Positions 18,780-35,607 of a DNA stretch of 64,000 nt are shown here, piece after piece. The notes under the pieces were generated by a model that was given only the letters and a program-made list of their open reading frames with translations, searched no databases and was not told the origin of the DNA. The position numbers were made by a program, and so were the translations under genes. The stretch spans positions 124,001-188,000 of the forward strand of contig NZ_RYYL01000003.1 in assembly GCF_004378855.1 (NCBI RefSeq). Direction: 5' to 3'. The DNA comes from Campylobacter sp. US33a. GTDB taxonomy: Bacteria > Campylobacterota > Campylobacteria > Campylobacterales > Campylobacteraceae. Numbering within the stretch: the first letter of the stretch is position 1; each line of letters opens with the position of its first letter.

Positions 18780-19197
18780 ACCTTTATATTTTTTAATAAT
18801 CCACTTAGATAATCAATAGCTTGATTTTTACTAGCTTGAAAATGTGCCTCACTTTCAGCTTGTCCCATAAACAAGCCTTTTTGGATAGCATAAGGCTCTT
18901 TAATGATAGAAATTTGCTCTTCTAGCATTTGTGCTTTTAAAGAATTTGAGGCATTTTCAAAATTTTCTTGTCTTTTTCTTGTGTCCCAATAACTTACATT
19001 TGCATTACCCTCTCTAGCATTAGCTACCACCATAGAAGCTGTTAAAAAAGTATCAACTGCTAATTTTTGCTCTTTGGTATAATTCTTAGCTTCCATATCT
19101 GCACTAATTTTATTCCTAAAATCCTCATAATCACTAATGTTGGAAAATTCTGTTTTTTAAAAGAAGAAATATTATGTAAATTTGTTTCAATTTTCAT
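18776..19197 (-). pseudogene. First gene of a sigma-54-driven pair, frameshifted
   Basis: The ATG at 19197 has an RBS-like AGGGTGGG upstream and starts MKIETNLHNISSFKKQN. Near 19144-19147 the frame breaks at a run of four T on the coding strand. With one extra T the protein continues as NISDYEDFRNKISADMEAKNYTKEQ and on to 18776, about 140 residues. As sequenced, the first frame instead ends about 26 codons on, and the long part can only start at an internal ATG (19096) without a good RBS. Hydrophilic, helical, no signal peptide, family not recognised. A sequencing error is possible. Confidence 0.6.
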
Positions 19198-19233
19198 CAA
19201 CAATACCCACCCTTTATATTTAATCATAAATAA

Positions 19234-19251
19234 AAGCAAAAATTGTTCCAA
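19234..19251 (-). promoter_or_regulatory. Sigma-54 (RpoN) promoter of the decayed gene pair
   Basis: On the minus strand the site reads TTGGAAC-AATTT-TTGCTT, with GG and GC exactly ten bases apart. It matches the Campylobacter RpoN consensus at every conserved position. The predicted start near 19225 is about 28 bases before the ATG at 19197. RpoN in Campylobacter serves mainly the flagellar hook/basal body regulon and co-regulated secreted proteins, so the pair probably belonged to that regulon. Confidence 0.8.
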
Positions 19252-19285
19252 ATAAGCATAAAAAATAATGAATAAAAAATGTAGA

Positions 19286-19330
19286 ATTGCGTAATCAAAT
19301 TCGCAATCAGCATTAAATACTAATTGCGAA
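19286..19330 (-). terminator. Two overlapping hairpins after rpoC
   Basis: Inverted repeat TTCGCAAT / ATTGCGAA (19300-19307 and 19323-19330) begins seven bases past the rpoC stop. Its downstream arm also pairs with CGCAAT at 19286-19291, giving a second hairpin followed by TCTACATTTTTTATT. The two stems share one arm and cannot form together. The T-rich tail makes the second a plausible intrinsic terminator for the rpoBC transcript. Confidence 0.55.
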
Positions 19331-19336
19331 ATATTT

Positions 19337-28498
<9,162 letters not shown>

Positions 28499-28519
28499 TT
28501 TTTATCCTTTTATTAATAT

Positions 28520-28999
28520 TTATTCAGATTCTTTTTTATTTTTAAGCGCATTTAAACCTATTGTGAAATTGGTAATCGGCGCATTCCAAACTTGCAAAAG
28601 CATAGCAAGCAACTCATTGCGTGAAGGCATTTTAGCCAGAGCCTTAACCTTAGCCACATCCGCAACTTCACCATCAACAAAAGCAGTTTTAATTTGAAAT
28701 AATTCATTATTTTCTTCAAATTTAGCAGCTACTTTTGAAACACTAAGTTGATCTTCGCCCCAAAGATAAATATTAGTATCCTTAAGAACCAAACCTGTTT
28801 TACCGGAATTATTCAGAGCAATGTTAGCCAAAGTGTTTTTAATAATTTGAACTTTTACATTGTTTTCTCTTGCATTATTTCTAAGTTCTTCTAGTTTTTT
28901 AGTAGTTAGGCCTTTATAGTTGCATACCACGATAGCTTCACTAGCTTTAAAACTCTCTTCAAGCTTAGCAATAATTTCAACTTTTTCGCTTCTAGTCAC
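28520..28999 (-). CDS. rplJ: 50S ribosomal protein L10
   Basis: A 159-residue L10, anchor of the L7/L12 stalk. Conserved parts are [32 protein letters not shown] and [23 protein letters not shown]. It starts with GTG (28999) behind a strong AAAGGAG. The 147-base gap upstream holds two hairpins and a probable L10 leader, consistent with autogenous control of rplJL. Confidence 0.97.
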   Translation of the reverse strand: MTRSEKVEIIAKLEESFKASEAIVVCNYKGLTTKKLEELRNNARENNVKVQIIKNTLANIALNNSGKTGLVLKDTNIYLWGEDQLSVSKVAAKFEENNELFQIKTAFVDGEVADVAKVKALAKMPSRNELLAMLLQVWNAPITNFTIGLNALKNKKESE

Positions 29000-29076
29000 A
29001 TTTTCTCCTTTCCGATTGAGATTTCAAGTAGAGTGGAAAAATCCAATTAAGCAAACACCTCGACTATCTTCAATCT
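29000..29076 (-). ncRNA. Probable L10 leader (ribosomal protein autoregulatory mRNA element)
   Basis: The sequence just before rplJ can pair GATTGA (about 29074) with TCAATC (about 29015), which encloses internal stems and ends at the RBS. L10 leaders bind the L10-(L12)4 complex through a kink-turn and repress rplJL translation. The call rests on position and base pairing by eye; I did not confirm the kink-turn. Confidence 0.45.
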
Positions 29077-29140
29077 AAAATAAACATCTAAAAAACAATT
29101 TTTTCACATGTTTATTTTAAAGAGTTGAAAGCAACTCTTT
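29077..29140 (-). terminator. Tandem hairpins between rplA and rplJ
   Basis: Two stems lie back to back. The first after rplA is AAAGAGTTG-CTTT-CAACTCTTT (29119-29140, 9 bp). The second is AAAATAAACAT / ATGTTTATTTT (29077-29087 and 29108-29118, 11 bp), whose loop can pair again through A6/T6. The rplA stop is six bases before the first. They probably terminate part of the rplKA transcript and leave rplJL to its own leader control. Confidence 0.65.
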
Positions 29141-29146
29141 AAATTT

Positions 29147-29848
29147 TTATTTCATATCAAGCAATTCTTGAGTTTCAAGTTTTACAGAAGGGCTCATTGT
29201 TAAAGACAAAGCCGCATTTTTAATATATCTACCCTTTGCAGCAGCAGGTTTATGCTTATTAATAGCTTTTATAAATGTAGAAATATTATCCAAAAGTTGT
29301 TCTTTAGAAAAACTTACCTTTCCAAGACCTGCGTGGATATTTCCTTGTTTATCTACACGGAAATTTACCTGACCACTTTTTGCGTTATTGACAGCTTGAG
29401 CTACATCCATAGTTACTGTACCTGTTTTTGGATTTGGCATTAAACCTTTTGGTCCTAATATACGACCAACTTTACCTACTAAGCCCATTAAATTTGGTGT
29501 TGCAATCAAAACATCAAAATTCATATTTCCTTTTTGAATTTCTTCCACCAAATCATCACTTCCAACTATATCTGCACCAGCATTCTTAGCTTCATCAGCT
29601 TTTGCATCTTTAGCAATTACCGCAACACGAACTTTTTTTCCTGTACCAGCAGGCAAAACAACAGAACCCCTAACCATTTGATCAGCGTGTCTTGGATCAA
29701 CATTAAGTTTTAATGCAATTTCAACTGTCTCATCAAATTTAGCAGAAGCCAAAGTCTTAACAGTCTCAACAGCTTCATTTAAAGCATACTCTTTACTTGA
29801 GTCAATTTTTTGTGATAATTCTTTCAATCTTTTTGTAATTTTAGACAT
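29147..29848 (-). CDS. rplA: 50S ribosomal protein L1
   Basis: A 233-residue L1 with [52 protein letters not shown] and [14 protein letters not shown]. It forms the mobile L1 stalk at the ribosomal E site and often represses rplKA translation. It lies 57 bases after rplK. Confidence 0.98.
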   Translation of the reverse strand: MSKITKRLKELSQKIDSSKEYALNEAVETVKTLASAKFDETVEIALKLNVDPRHADQMVRGSVVLPAGTGKKVRVAVIAKDAKADEAKNAGADIVGSDDLVEEIQKGNMNFDVLIATPNLMGLVGKVGRILGPKGLMPNPKTGTVTMDVAQAVNNAKSGQVNFRVDKQGNIHAGLGKVSFSKEQLLDNISTFIKAINKHKPAAAKGRYIKNAALSLTMSPSVKLETQELLDMK

Positions 29849-29905
29849 TTCTTTCTCCGCATTTTAAAGTGCTTCCGCCTTTTTAAAGCTCGGCGGTATA
29901 AGAGC

Positions 29906-30331
29906 TTAATCTACAATTTCAACACCCATAGAACGAGCTGATCCTGCAATAATTTTAGCAGCTTGATCTTTGTCTTTAGTATTCAAATCTGCAAGTTTTT
30001 TATCAACAATCTCCATAACTTGAGCACGAGTTAATTTACCCACTTTATTTTTTAATGGATTATCTGTGCCTTTAGTAATACCTGCTGCCTTTTTTATTAA
30101 GTCTGTAGCAGGAGGTTGTTTTGTAATAAAGGTAAAGCTTTTATCAGCATAAACCGTAATTACAACAGGAATATTAAAACCCGCCATATCTTTAGTTCTT
30201 TCATTGAAAGCTTTACAGAATTCCATAATATTAACACCTTGCTGACCCAAAGCTGGTCCAACAGGAGGTGATGGATTTGCTTTAGTAGCTGCAATTTGCA
30301 ACTTAATTTCACCTACGACTTTTTTAGCCAT
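29906..30331 (-). CDS. rplK: 50S ribosomal protein L11
   Basis: A 141-residue L11 with [32 protein letters not shown], and the C-terminal RNA-binding [21 protein letters not shown] and [15 protein letters not shown]. It forms part of the GTPase-associated centre. It is followed by rplA and preceded by nusG. Confidence 0.98.
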   Translation of the reverse strand: MAKKVVGEIKLQIAATKANPSPPVGPALGQQGVNIMEFCKAFNERTKDMAGFNIPVVITVYADKSFTFITKQPPATDLIKKAAGITKGTDNPLKNKVGKLTRAQVMEIVDKKLADLNTKDKDQAAKIIAGSARSMGVEIVD

Positions 30332-30356
30332 AATATTTTCCTCTCTTTAAATATAA

Positions 30357-30890
30357 TTAAACTATTTTTTCTACTTGAGAATACAAAATTTCAACAGGAG
30401 TTGAACGACCGAAAATAGATACATTAAGTTTCAATAAACCACGCACCATATCATATTCTTCAACAATACCTGTAAAATTAGCAAAAGGCCCTTCAATAAT
30501 ACGAACATTTTCACCCTCATCAAAAGATATTTTAGGTTTAGGTGCTGCTTTATTTTGAGCTTTTTCTAAAATAAGATCTATATCTTTATCTGTTAATGGA
30601 GTTGGTTTTTTTGCTTCACCAATAAAACGACCAACTTTAGGCAAAGACTGAATTTTATGCCAAAGCTCTGTATTTAAATCTAAATTTGCAAAAACATATC
30701 CCGAATAAAGACTTCTTTCGCTAATTTTTTCTTTCCCATTTTTAAATTCAATAATATCTTCTGTTGGCACAACAATTTCTTTTAGCTGATCTTCGATACC
30801 ATTATCTTTTACTAAATTCTCAATAGCTCTTTTAACTGCCATTTCACTACCGGCATAGGTTTGAATAGCATACCATTTATGATTAGCCAT
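30357..30890 (-). CDS. nusG: Transcription termination/antitermination factor NusG
   Basis: A 177-residue NusG. The NGN domain includes KWYAIQTYAGSEMAVKRAIE and SGYVFANLDLNTELWHKIQSLPKVGRF. A C-terminal KOW domain includes GENVRIIEGPFANFTGIVEEYD. It couples RNA polymerase to ribosomes and Rho. It lies 15 bases after secE, as is usual. Confidence 0.97.
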   Translation of the reverse strand: MANHKWYAIQTYAGSEMAVKRAIENLVKDNGIEDQLKEIVVPTEDIIEFKNGKEKISERSLYSGYVFANLDLNTELWHKIQSLPKVGRFIGEAKKPTPLTDKDIDLILEKAQNKAAPKPKISFDEGENVRIIEGPFANFTGIVEEYDMVRGLLKLNVSIFGRSTPVEILYSQVEKIV

Positions 30891-30905
30891 TAATACTTCC
30901 TTGCC

Positions 30906-31085
30906 TCAAAAAATTTGTGATAGCGCAAAGGACATGATCCAATCCACTAATGCCAAAAATAAAGAAATTACAGTTACAACTATGAATACTGTAATATAAG
31001 CATTTCTTACCTGCTCTTTTAAAGGAAAAATAACCTTACCAAGCTCTAACTTTGACAATTTAAAATAACTTACTAATTTTTCCAT
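30906..31085 (-). CDS. secE: Preprotein translocase subunit SecE
   Basis: A 59-residue single-span membrane protein read directly from the sequence: MEKLVSYFKLSKLELGKV, then an amphipathic IFPLKEQVRNAY and a transmembrane segment ITVFIVVTVISLFLALVDWI. It is the short SecE form, which clamps SecY in the translocon. It lies between tRNA-Trp and nusG, the conserved position. Confidence 0.95.
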   Translation of the reverse strand: MEKLVSYFKLSKLELGKVIFPLKEQVRNAYITVFIVVTVISLFLALVDWIMSFALSQIF

Positions 31086-31102
31086 ACTTAAACCTTAATC
31101 TA

Positions 31103-31178
31103 TGGCAGGGCAAGAGGGATTCGAACCCCCAACCATCGGATTTGGAATCCGGCGCTCTACCGTTGGAGCTATTGCCCT
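31103..31178 (-). tRNA. tRNA-Trp (CCA)
   Basis: Cloverleaf with encoded CCA: acceptor AGGGCAA / TTGCCCT, anticodon loop TTCCAAA with anticodon CCA, and T-arm GGGGG-TTCGAAT-CCCTC. It sits between rpmG and secE, a common bacterial arrangement, and is presumably cut out of the tuf-rpmG-secE-nusG transcript. Confidence 0.97.
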
Positions 31179-31186
31179 AAGGGCTT

Positions 31187-31345
31187 CTAACTCTTTAACT
31201 TAACTTCTTTATGAAGTGTGTGTTTTTTTAATCTTGGGCAATATTTTTTTAACTCTAATTTTTCAGTTGTATTTTTACTATTTTTATAAGTGCTATAATT
31301 AATATCACCACATTCTTCACATTTTAAACCAACTTTAATTCTCAT
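31187..31345 (-). CDS. rpmG: 50S ribosomal protein L33
   Basis: A 52-residue L33: [19 protein letters not shown], then [20 protein letters not shown]. The CEEC pair and the later Cys suggest the zinc-binding form. It is followed after eight bases by tRNA-Trp and preceded by the tuf terminator hairpin. Confidence 0.95.
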
Positions 31346-31365
31346 TTTATATTTTCCTTAAAATA

Positions 31366-31390
31366 AAGCCAAGCTTTTTAAGCTTGACTT
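31366..31390 (-). terminator. Terminator hairpin after tuf
   Basis: An 11-bp stem AAGTCAAGCTT / AAGCTTGGCTT (one G-T pair) with an AAA loop on the minus strand, six bases past the tuf stop and followed by TATTTTAAGG. It would reduce read-through from tuf into rpmG. Confidence 0.7.
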
Positions 31391-31396
31391 TGTAAA

Positions 31397-32596
31397 TTAT
31401 TTTATAATTTTAGATACGACACCAGAACCAACAGTTCTACCACCTTCACGGATAGCAAAACGAGTACCTTCTTCAAGCGCTACTGGAGCTATAAGACTAA
31501 CTGTGATTCTTACATTTTCGCCTGGCATAACCATTTCCACTCCATCAGCTAATTTAATTGAACCAGTAACATCAGTTGTTCTTACATAGAATTGTGGTCT
31601 ATAATTATTAAAGAATGGAGTATGTCTACCACCTTCATCTTTGTTTAGAATATAAACTTCCGCTTCAAAGTCAGTATGTGGAGTGATTGACTTAGGTTTA
31701 GCAAGAACCATACCACGAATAACATCTTCTTTTTTAGTACCACGAAGAAGAACACCAACATTATCGCCAGCCTCACCTTGATCCATTTCTTTTCTAAACA
31801 TTTCAACGCCAGTTACAGTAGTAGTTTGAGTATCTCTAATACCTACGATTTCAATTGTATCACCTACTTTAACTACACCTTTTTCTATTCTACCTGTAAC
31901 AACCGTTCCACGACCTGAAATTGAGAAAACATCTTCAATTGGCATTAAGAAATCTTTATCAGTGTCACGAGTTGGAGTTGGTATATAGCTATCAACTGCA
32001 GCCATAAGATCCATAATTTTAGCTGACCATTCACCATCTTGTCCAGCTTTTGCTTCTTCAAGAGCTTTCAATGCAGAACCAGAAATAATTGGAGTGTCAT
32101 CTCCTGGGAAATCATAAGAACTTAACAATTCTCTAATTTCCATTTCAACTAATTCTAATAACTCAGCATCATCAACCATATCCGCTTTATTCATAAAAAC
32201 AACGATATAAGGAACACCTACTTGACGAGAAAGAAGAATGTGCTCTCTAGTTTGTGGCATTGGGCCATCGGCAGCAGAAACAACAAGAATAGCACCATCC
32301 ATTTGAGCAGCACCAGTAATCATATTTTTAACATAGTCTGCGTGTCCTGGACAATCTACGTGTGCATAGTGACGATTATCTGTTTCATATTCGATATGTG
32401 AAGTAGCAATAGTAATACCACGCTCTTTTTCCTCAGGAGCATTATCGATATTATCATAATCTTTTAGCTCAGCCAAACCTTTTCTAGAAAGAACAGCAGA
32501 GATAGCAGCTGTTAAAGTAGTTTTACCATGATCAACGTGACCGATGGTACCAATATTTACGTGAGGCTTATTTCTTGAAAATTTTTCTTTAGCCAT
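31397..32596 (-). CDS. tuf: Translation elongation factor Tu
   Basis: A 399-residue EF-Tu. G1 is [10 protein letters not shown], switch [15 protein letters not shown]3 DCPGHADYV and G4 NKAD; domains II and III end [15 protein letters not shown] and [10 protein letters not shown]. It delivers aminoacyl-tRNA to the ribosome. It is preceded by four tRNA genes and followed by rpmG, the thrU-tyrU-glyT-thrT-tufB order known from E. coli. It is the only tuf in this window. RBS GGAGGAAAT. Confidence 0.98.
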   Translation of the reverse strand: MAKEKFSRNKPHVNIGTIGHVDHGKTTLTAAISAVLSRKGLAELKDYDNIDNAPEEKERGITIATSHIEYETDNRHYAHVDCPGHADYVKNMITGAAQMDGAILVVSAADGPMPQTREHILLSRQVGVPYIVVFMNKADMVDDAELLELVEMEIRELLSSYDFPGDDTPIISGSALKALEEAKAGQDGEWSAKIMDLMAAVDSYIPTPTRDTDKDFLMPIEDVFSISGRGTVVTGRIEKGVVKVGDTIEIVGIRDTQTTTVTGVEMFRKEMDQGEAGDNVGVLLRGTKKEDVIRGMVLAKPKSITPHTDFEAEVYILNKDEGGRHTPFFNNYRPQFYVRTTDVTGSIKLADGVEMVMPGENVRITVSLIAPVALEEGTRFAIREGGRTVGSGVVSKIIK

Positions 32597-32671
32597 CTTA
32601 AATTTCCTCCATTATTTAATGATGAATTAATTACAAAAAACAAATCTATATTTATAATTTTTTAGAATCAA

Positions 32672-32746
<75 letters not shown>

Positions 32747-32849
32747 GCTCAGAAAAATATACAAATATAGACAACAAAAACCTAGAATCTCGGAAAATAA
32801 AAACTGTAAGTCAATAAATAAATACAGCTCCCAGTTTCCTTAATTATAA

Positions 32850-32926
32850 TGGAGCGGGAAACGGGACTCGAACCCGCGACCCTCAGCTTGGAAGGCTGAT
32901 GCTCTAGCCAACTGAGCTACTCCCGC
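32850..32926 (-). tRNA. tRNA-Gly (TCC)
   Basis: Acceptor GCGGGAG paired with TTTCCCGC-type 3' strand and encoded CCA, anticodon stem TCAGC / GCTGA with loop CTTCCAA (anticodon TCC), and T-arm CGGG-TTCGAGT-CCCG. It is the third tRNA of the cluster. Confidence 0.97.
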
Positions 32927-32932
32927 AAAGCA

Positions 32933-33018
<86 letters not shown>

Positions 33019-33058
33019 TTGAAAAATGTGCTTTTATTCTGGTCAAACACTGCTAAAA

Positions 33059-33134
33059 TGGAGCTGGTTAAGGGACTTGAACCCCCGACCTGCTGCTTAC
33101 AAGGCAGCTGCTCTACCAACTGAGCTAAACCAGC
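33059..33134 (-). tRNA. tRNA-Thr (TGT)
   Basis: Acceptor GCTGGTT / AACCAGC with encoded CCA, anticodon stem GCTGC / GCAGC with loop CTTGTAA (anticodon TGT), and T-arm GGGGG-TTCAAGT-CCCTT. It is the first gene behind the strong promoter at 33157-33185. Confidence 0.97.
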
Positions 33135-33156
33135 AAACTTTTAAAAATAAATTGGG

Positions 33157-33185
33157 ATTGTATCTGAAATTTTATATTTTGTCAA
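33157..33185 (-). promoter_or_regulatory. Strong sigma-70 promoter of the tRNA-tuf operon
   Basis: On the minus strand, a perfect -35 TTGACA (33180-33185), a 17-base spacer and -10 TACAAT (33157-33162) lie about 23 bases before tRNA-Thr(TGT). A full -35 is unusual in Campylobacter. TTGACA is also one arm of an inverted repeat (TGTCAA at 33180 and TTGACA at 33193). Confidence 0.8.
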
Positions 33186-33300
33186 GGCTTTTTTGACATT
33201 TTAATCAATTAATTTTAATTTTATTGTTTTTTGCTATAAATATTTATTGAAGTTTATTATATAATCACACAAACATAAATCATCAAATAAGGTAATAGTA

Positions 33301-34041
33301 ATGAAAATTCTTTTTTCTCCTAGTGAAAGCAAAAACGAAACTTCTAATTTTTCTCCCATTGATGAAAATTCTTTTATTTTTCCCGAACTATTTAAAAAAA
33401 GACTTGAAGTAATTAAGCACTTTAATACTTATATATCTTTTGCAAGCCAGCAAGAACTTATAAATTTATTTGGCATTAAAAAAGAAAATGAAATTATAAA
33501 ACTCAAACAAAATCTTTTAACCTTGTCTACTGCACAAGCTATTGAAAGATATAGTGGGGTTTCTTATGAATACTTAGACTACAGTACTTTAAATTTGGAA
33601 GCAAAAAATTATATTTTGCAAAATGTTATAATATTTTCTAATTTATTTGGTCCTATTTTAGCGGCTAATCTTATACCTTTTTATAAATTTAAACAAGGTG
33701 CCAAAATTGCAAATTTTAATATAGAGCAGTTCTACAATACCTATTTTTCTACTGCTTTAGATGAATTTCTCAAAGATGAAGAATTGTTAGATCTTAGAGC
33801 GGGTTTTTATGAAAAATTTTACACTCCAAAACGCAAATTTAGCAGCTATAAATTTATAAAAAATGGCAAAATTGTCAGTCATTTTGCAAAAGCTTATAGA
33901 GGAATTTTGCTTAAAATTTTAGCACAAAATCAAATTCAAAATAACAAAGAATTATTAGAGTGCTTACCGCAAACTTTAAAAGTAAAAGAAGTGCAAATTA
34001 AGGGCTTTAAAGAAGAGATAATTCTCGAAATAATTTCTTAG
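33301..34041 (+). CDS. yaaA: YaaA family protein (peroxide stress, UPF0246)
   Basis: A 246-residue YaaA/DUF328 protein. The N-terminus MKILFSPSESK, the AIERYSGVSYEYLDY segment and the C-terminal YKFIKNGKIVSHFAKAYRG (conserved KxGKxVSxxAKxxRG) define the family. In E. coli YaaA protects against peroxide, possibly by limiting free iron. The C. jejuni role is not known to me. It is transcribed alone, divergent from the tRNA-tuf promoter. Confidence 0.85.
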   Translation: MKILFSPSESKNETSNFSPIDENSFIFPELFKKRLEVIKHFNTYISFASQQELINLFGIKKENEIIKLKQNLLTLSTAQAIERYSGVSYEYLDYSTLNLEAKNYILQNVIIFSNLFGPILAANLIPFYKFKQGAKIANFNIEQFYNTYFSTALDEFLKDEELLDLRAGFYEKFYTPKRKFSSYKFIKNGKIVSHFAKAYRGILLKILAQNQIQNNKELLECLPQTLKVKEVQIKGFKEEIILEIIS

Positions 34042-34124
34042 TTTTAATAAACTTATAAGCGTAATAATGTAAAATATTTTCTTATTTTTACCAAAGAAAT
34101 AATAAGTATTTAGGAGTTAAAATA

Positions 34125-34346
34125 ATGGAATTTATGTATTGGACTATGATTATCATTTTTTTATTAATAGTCTTTTTAATCACAAATCGTTACGAAAAAA
34201 AGCTTCAGATTTTTTCCAAAAATATAGAAATTCTCAAAAATGAGGTTCAAGAACTAAAAAATACTGTTGAAAAAAATCGTATGCTTATAGAAAAAAATCG
34301 CTCTAATATCGAAGTAATCTCTCAACAGCAAGATAAAATTTCATAA
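34125..34346 (+). CDS. Small membrane-anchored coiled-coil protein
   Basis: A 73-residue protein: N-terminal transmembrane helix (YWTMIIIFLLIVFLI) and a predicted coiled coil over residues 25-68, with heptad-like LKNEVQELKNTVEKN. RBS TAGGAG lies ten bases upstream. It is convergent with the Fe-S protein gene and overlaps its end by six bases. The layout resembles FtsB/FtsL- or YtxH-type small proteins, but nothing supports a name. Confidence 0.6.
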   Translation: MEFMYWTMIIIFLLIVFLITNRYEKKLQIFSKNIEILKNEVQELKNTVEKNRMLIEKNRSNIEVISQQQDKIS

Positions 34347-35606
34347 ATTAGCTGCAATTAATTCCAAGGGATTTTTAAAAACCACTTTGCTATTATTTTG
34401 TTCCAAAGCATTAGAAATTTGCATTCTGCAAGCCGAACACTCCGCACTTACCACACAAGCTTGACTTTCATCTATCATCCTAGCCTTTTGCATCCCTACA
34501 CCCAAGGCTCTATCGTAATAATCTGTTTGCATACTCACGCCACCAAAGCCACAACAAGCATTAGAATCACTCATTTCAACAAAACGATAATTTGCCTTTA
34601 AAAGCTCTCTAGGCTCTTTGAAAACACCTTGCATTTTTTTTGCATGGCATGGATCATGATAAGTTACGCTTATATTTAAATTCTTTTTATTTTTTAATAT
34701 TTCTTGTAATGGAGTGAATTTATAAAAATACTCACTTGCCATATAAATTTTAGAAGAAACCACCTTAGCACGTTTTGCCCATTCTAGCTCATTTTGCATA
34801 TGGAAAAAATGTTCATAATCAACTTTAATCATAGCTGAACATGTTGCTTCAGGAATGATGATGACCTCTAAATTTTCTAGCTTTTTTTCAAAATATTCTA
34901 TATTTTTTTTAGCCAAAATTTCAACACTTTTAAAATCTCCGGTAAAGTATTGTGGTGCACCGCAGCAAACTTGATCTTTCATTAAATCTATATTAATTTT
35001 TAACTCTTTAGCAATTTTAAGTACCGAATTTGCAGTGTCTATATAAAAATAATTCGCCAAGCAACCCACAAAAAATCCTATGGTTTTTTCTCCGCCATTA
35101 TCAATAAAGCTAGGGTTTGAATTTAAAAAGCTTTTTTTATTAAAACTTGTTAGCAATCTTCCTTTTTTTATAAAAGGCATAGAAAATTTAGCTCTCATAC
35201 CTACATTTTGATCTTTTGCTTGAATTTTAAACGCACAACTTTGAAACACATAACCAAATTTCGCAACAACATCTAAAATTTTGCGTCTTCTTAAAAAGAA
35301 AAATATAAGTTTCTTATACCACGCTATGCCAAATTCTTTAGCAATATCATGACGCACTTTTTCTATAGCACTATCAACTTTTAAATGACTAGGACAAACC
35401 TCAACACAATTTGTGCATAAAAAACAAGACTCAAATATTTTTTTTAAATTTTTATCTAGCCTCAACTCTTTTCTCTCATAAGCTCCCAAAAGATCCAAAA
35501 AACCTCTAGGACTAGTTATTTCATCTGCACTAACATTATGAATCGTGCAACTTGGAATACACTTCCCGCATTTTACACAAGCATCACTAATTTCACTAAA
35601 TTTCAT
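34341..35606 (-). CDS. GlcF/GlpC-like Fe-S oxidoreductase subunit
   Basis: A 421-residue protein with two ferredoxin-type 4Fe-4S sites (CVKCGKCIPSC at about 10-20 and CFLCTNCVEVCPSH at about 61-74) and two C-terminal CCG domains (DQVCCGAPQY and ACCGFGG with preceding TYHDPCHAKK). This is the form of the iron-sulfur subunit of glycolate, lactate or glycerol-3-phosphate oxidases (GlcF, LldE, GlpC). No FAD subunit lies next to it, so the substrate is open. It is two bases after hemN. Confidence 0.85.
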   Translation of the reverse strand: MKFSEISDACVKCGKCIPSCTIHNVSADEITSPRGFLDLLGAYERKELRLDKNLKKIFESCFLCTNCVEVCPSHLKVDSAIEKVRHDIAKEFGIAWYKKLIFFFLRRRKILDVVAKFGYVFQSCAFKIQAKDQNVGMRAKFSMPFIKKGRLLTSFNKKSFLNSNPSFIDNGGEKTIGFFVGCLANYFYIDTANSVLKIAKELKINIDLMKDQVCCGAPQYFTGDFKSVEILAKKNIEYFEKKLENLEVIIIPEATCSAMIKVDYEHFFHMQNELEWAKRAKVVSSKIYMASEYFYKFTPLQEILKNKKNLNISVTYHDPCHAKKMQGVFKEPRELLKANYRFVEMSDSNACCGFGGVSMQTDYYDRALGVGMQKARMIDESQACVVSAECSACRMQISNALEQNNSKVVFKNPLELIAANL

Positions 35607-35607
35607 C

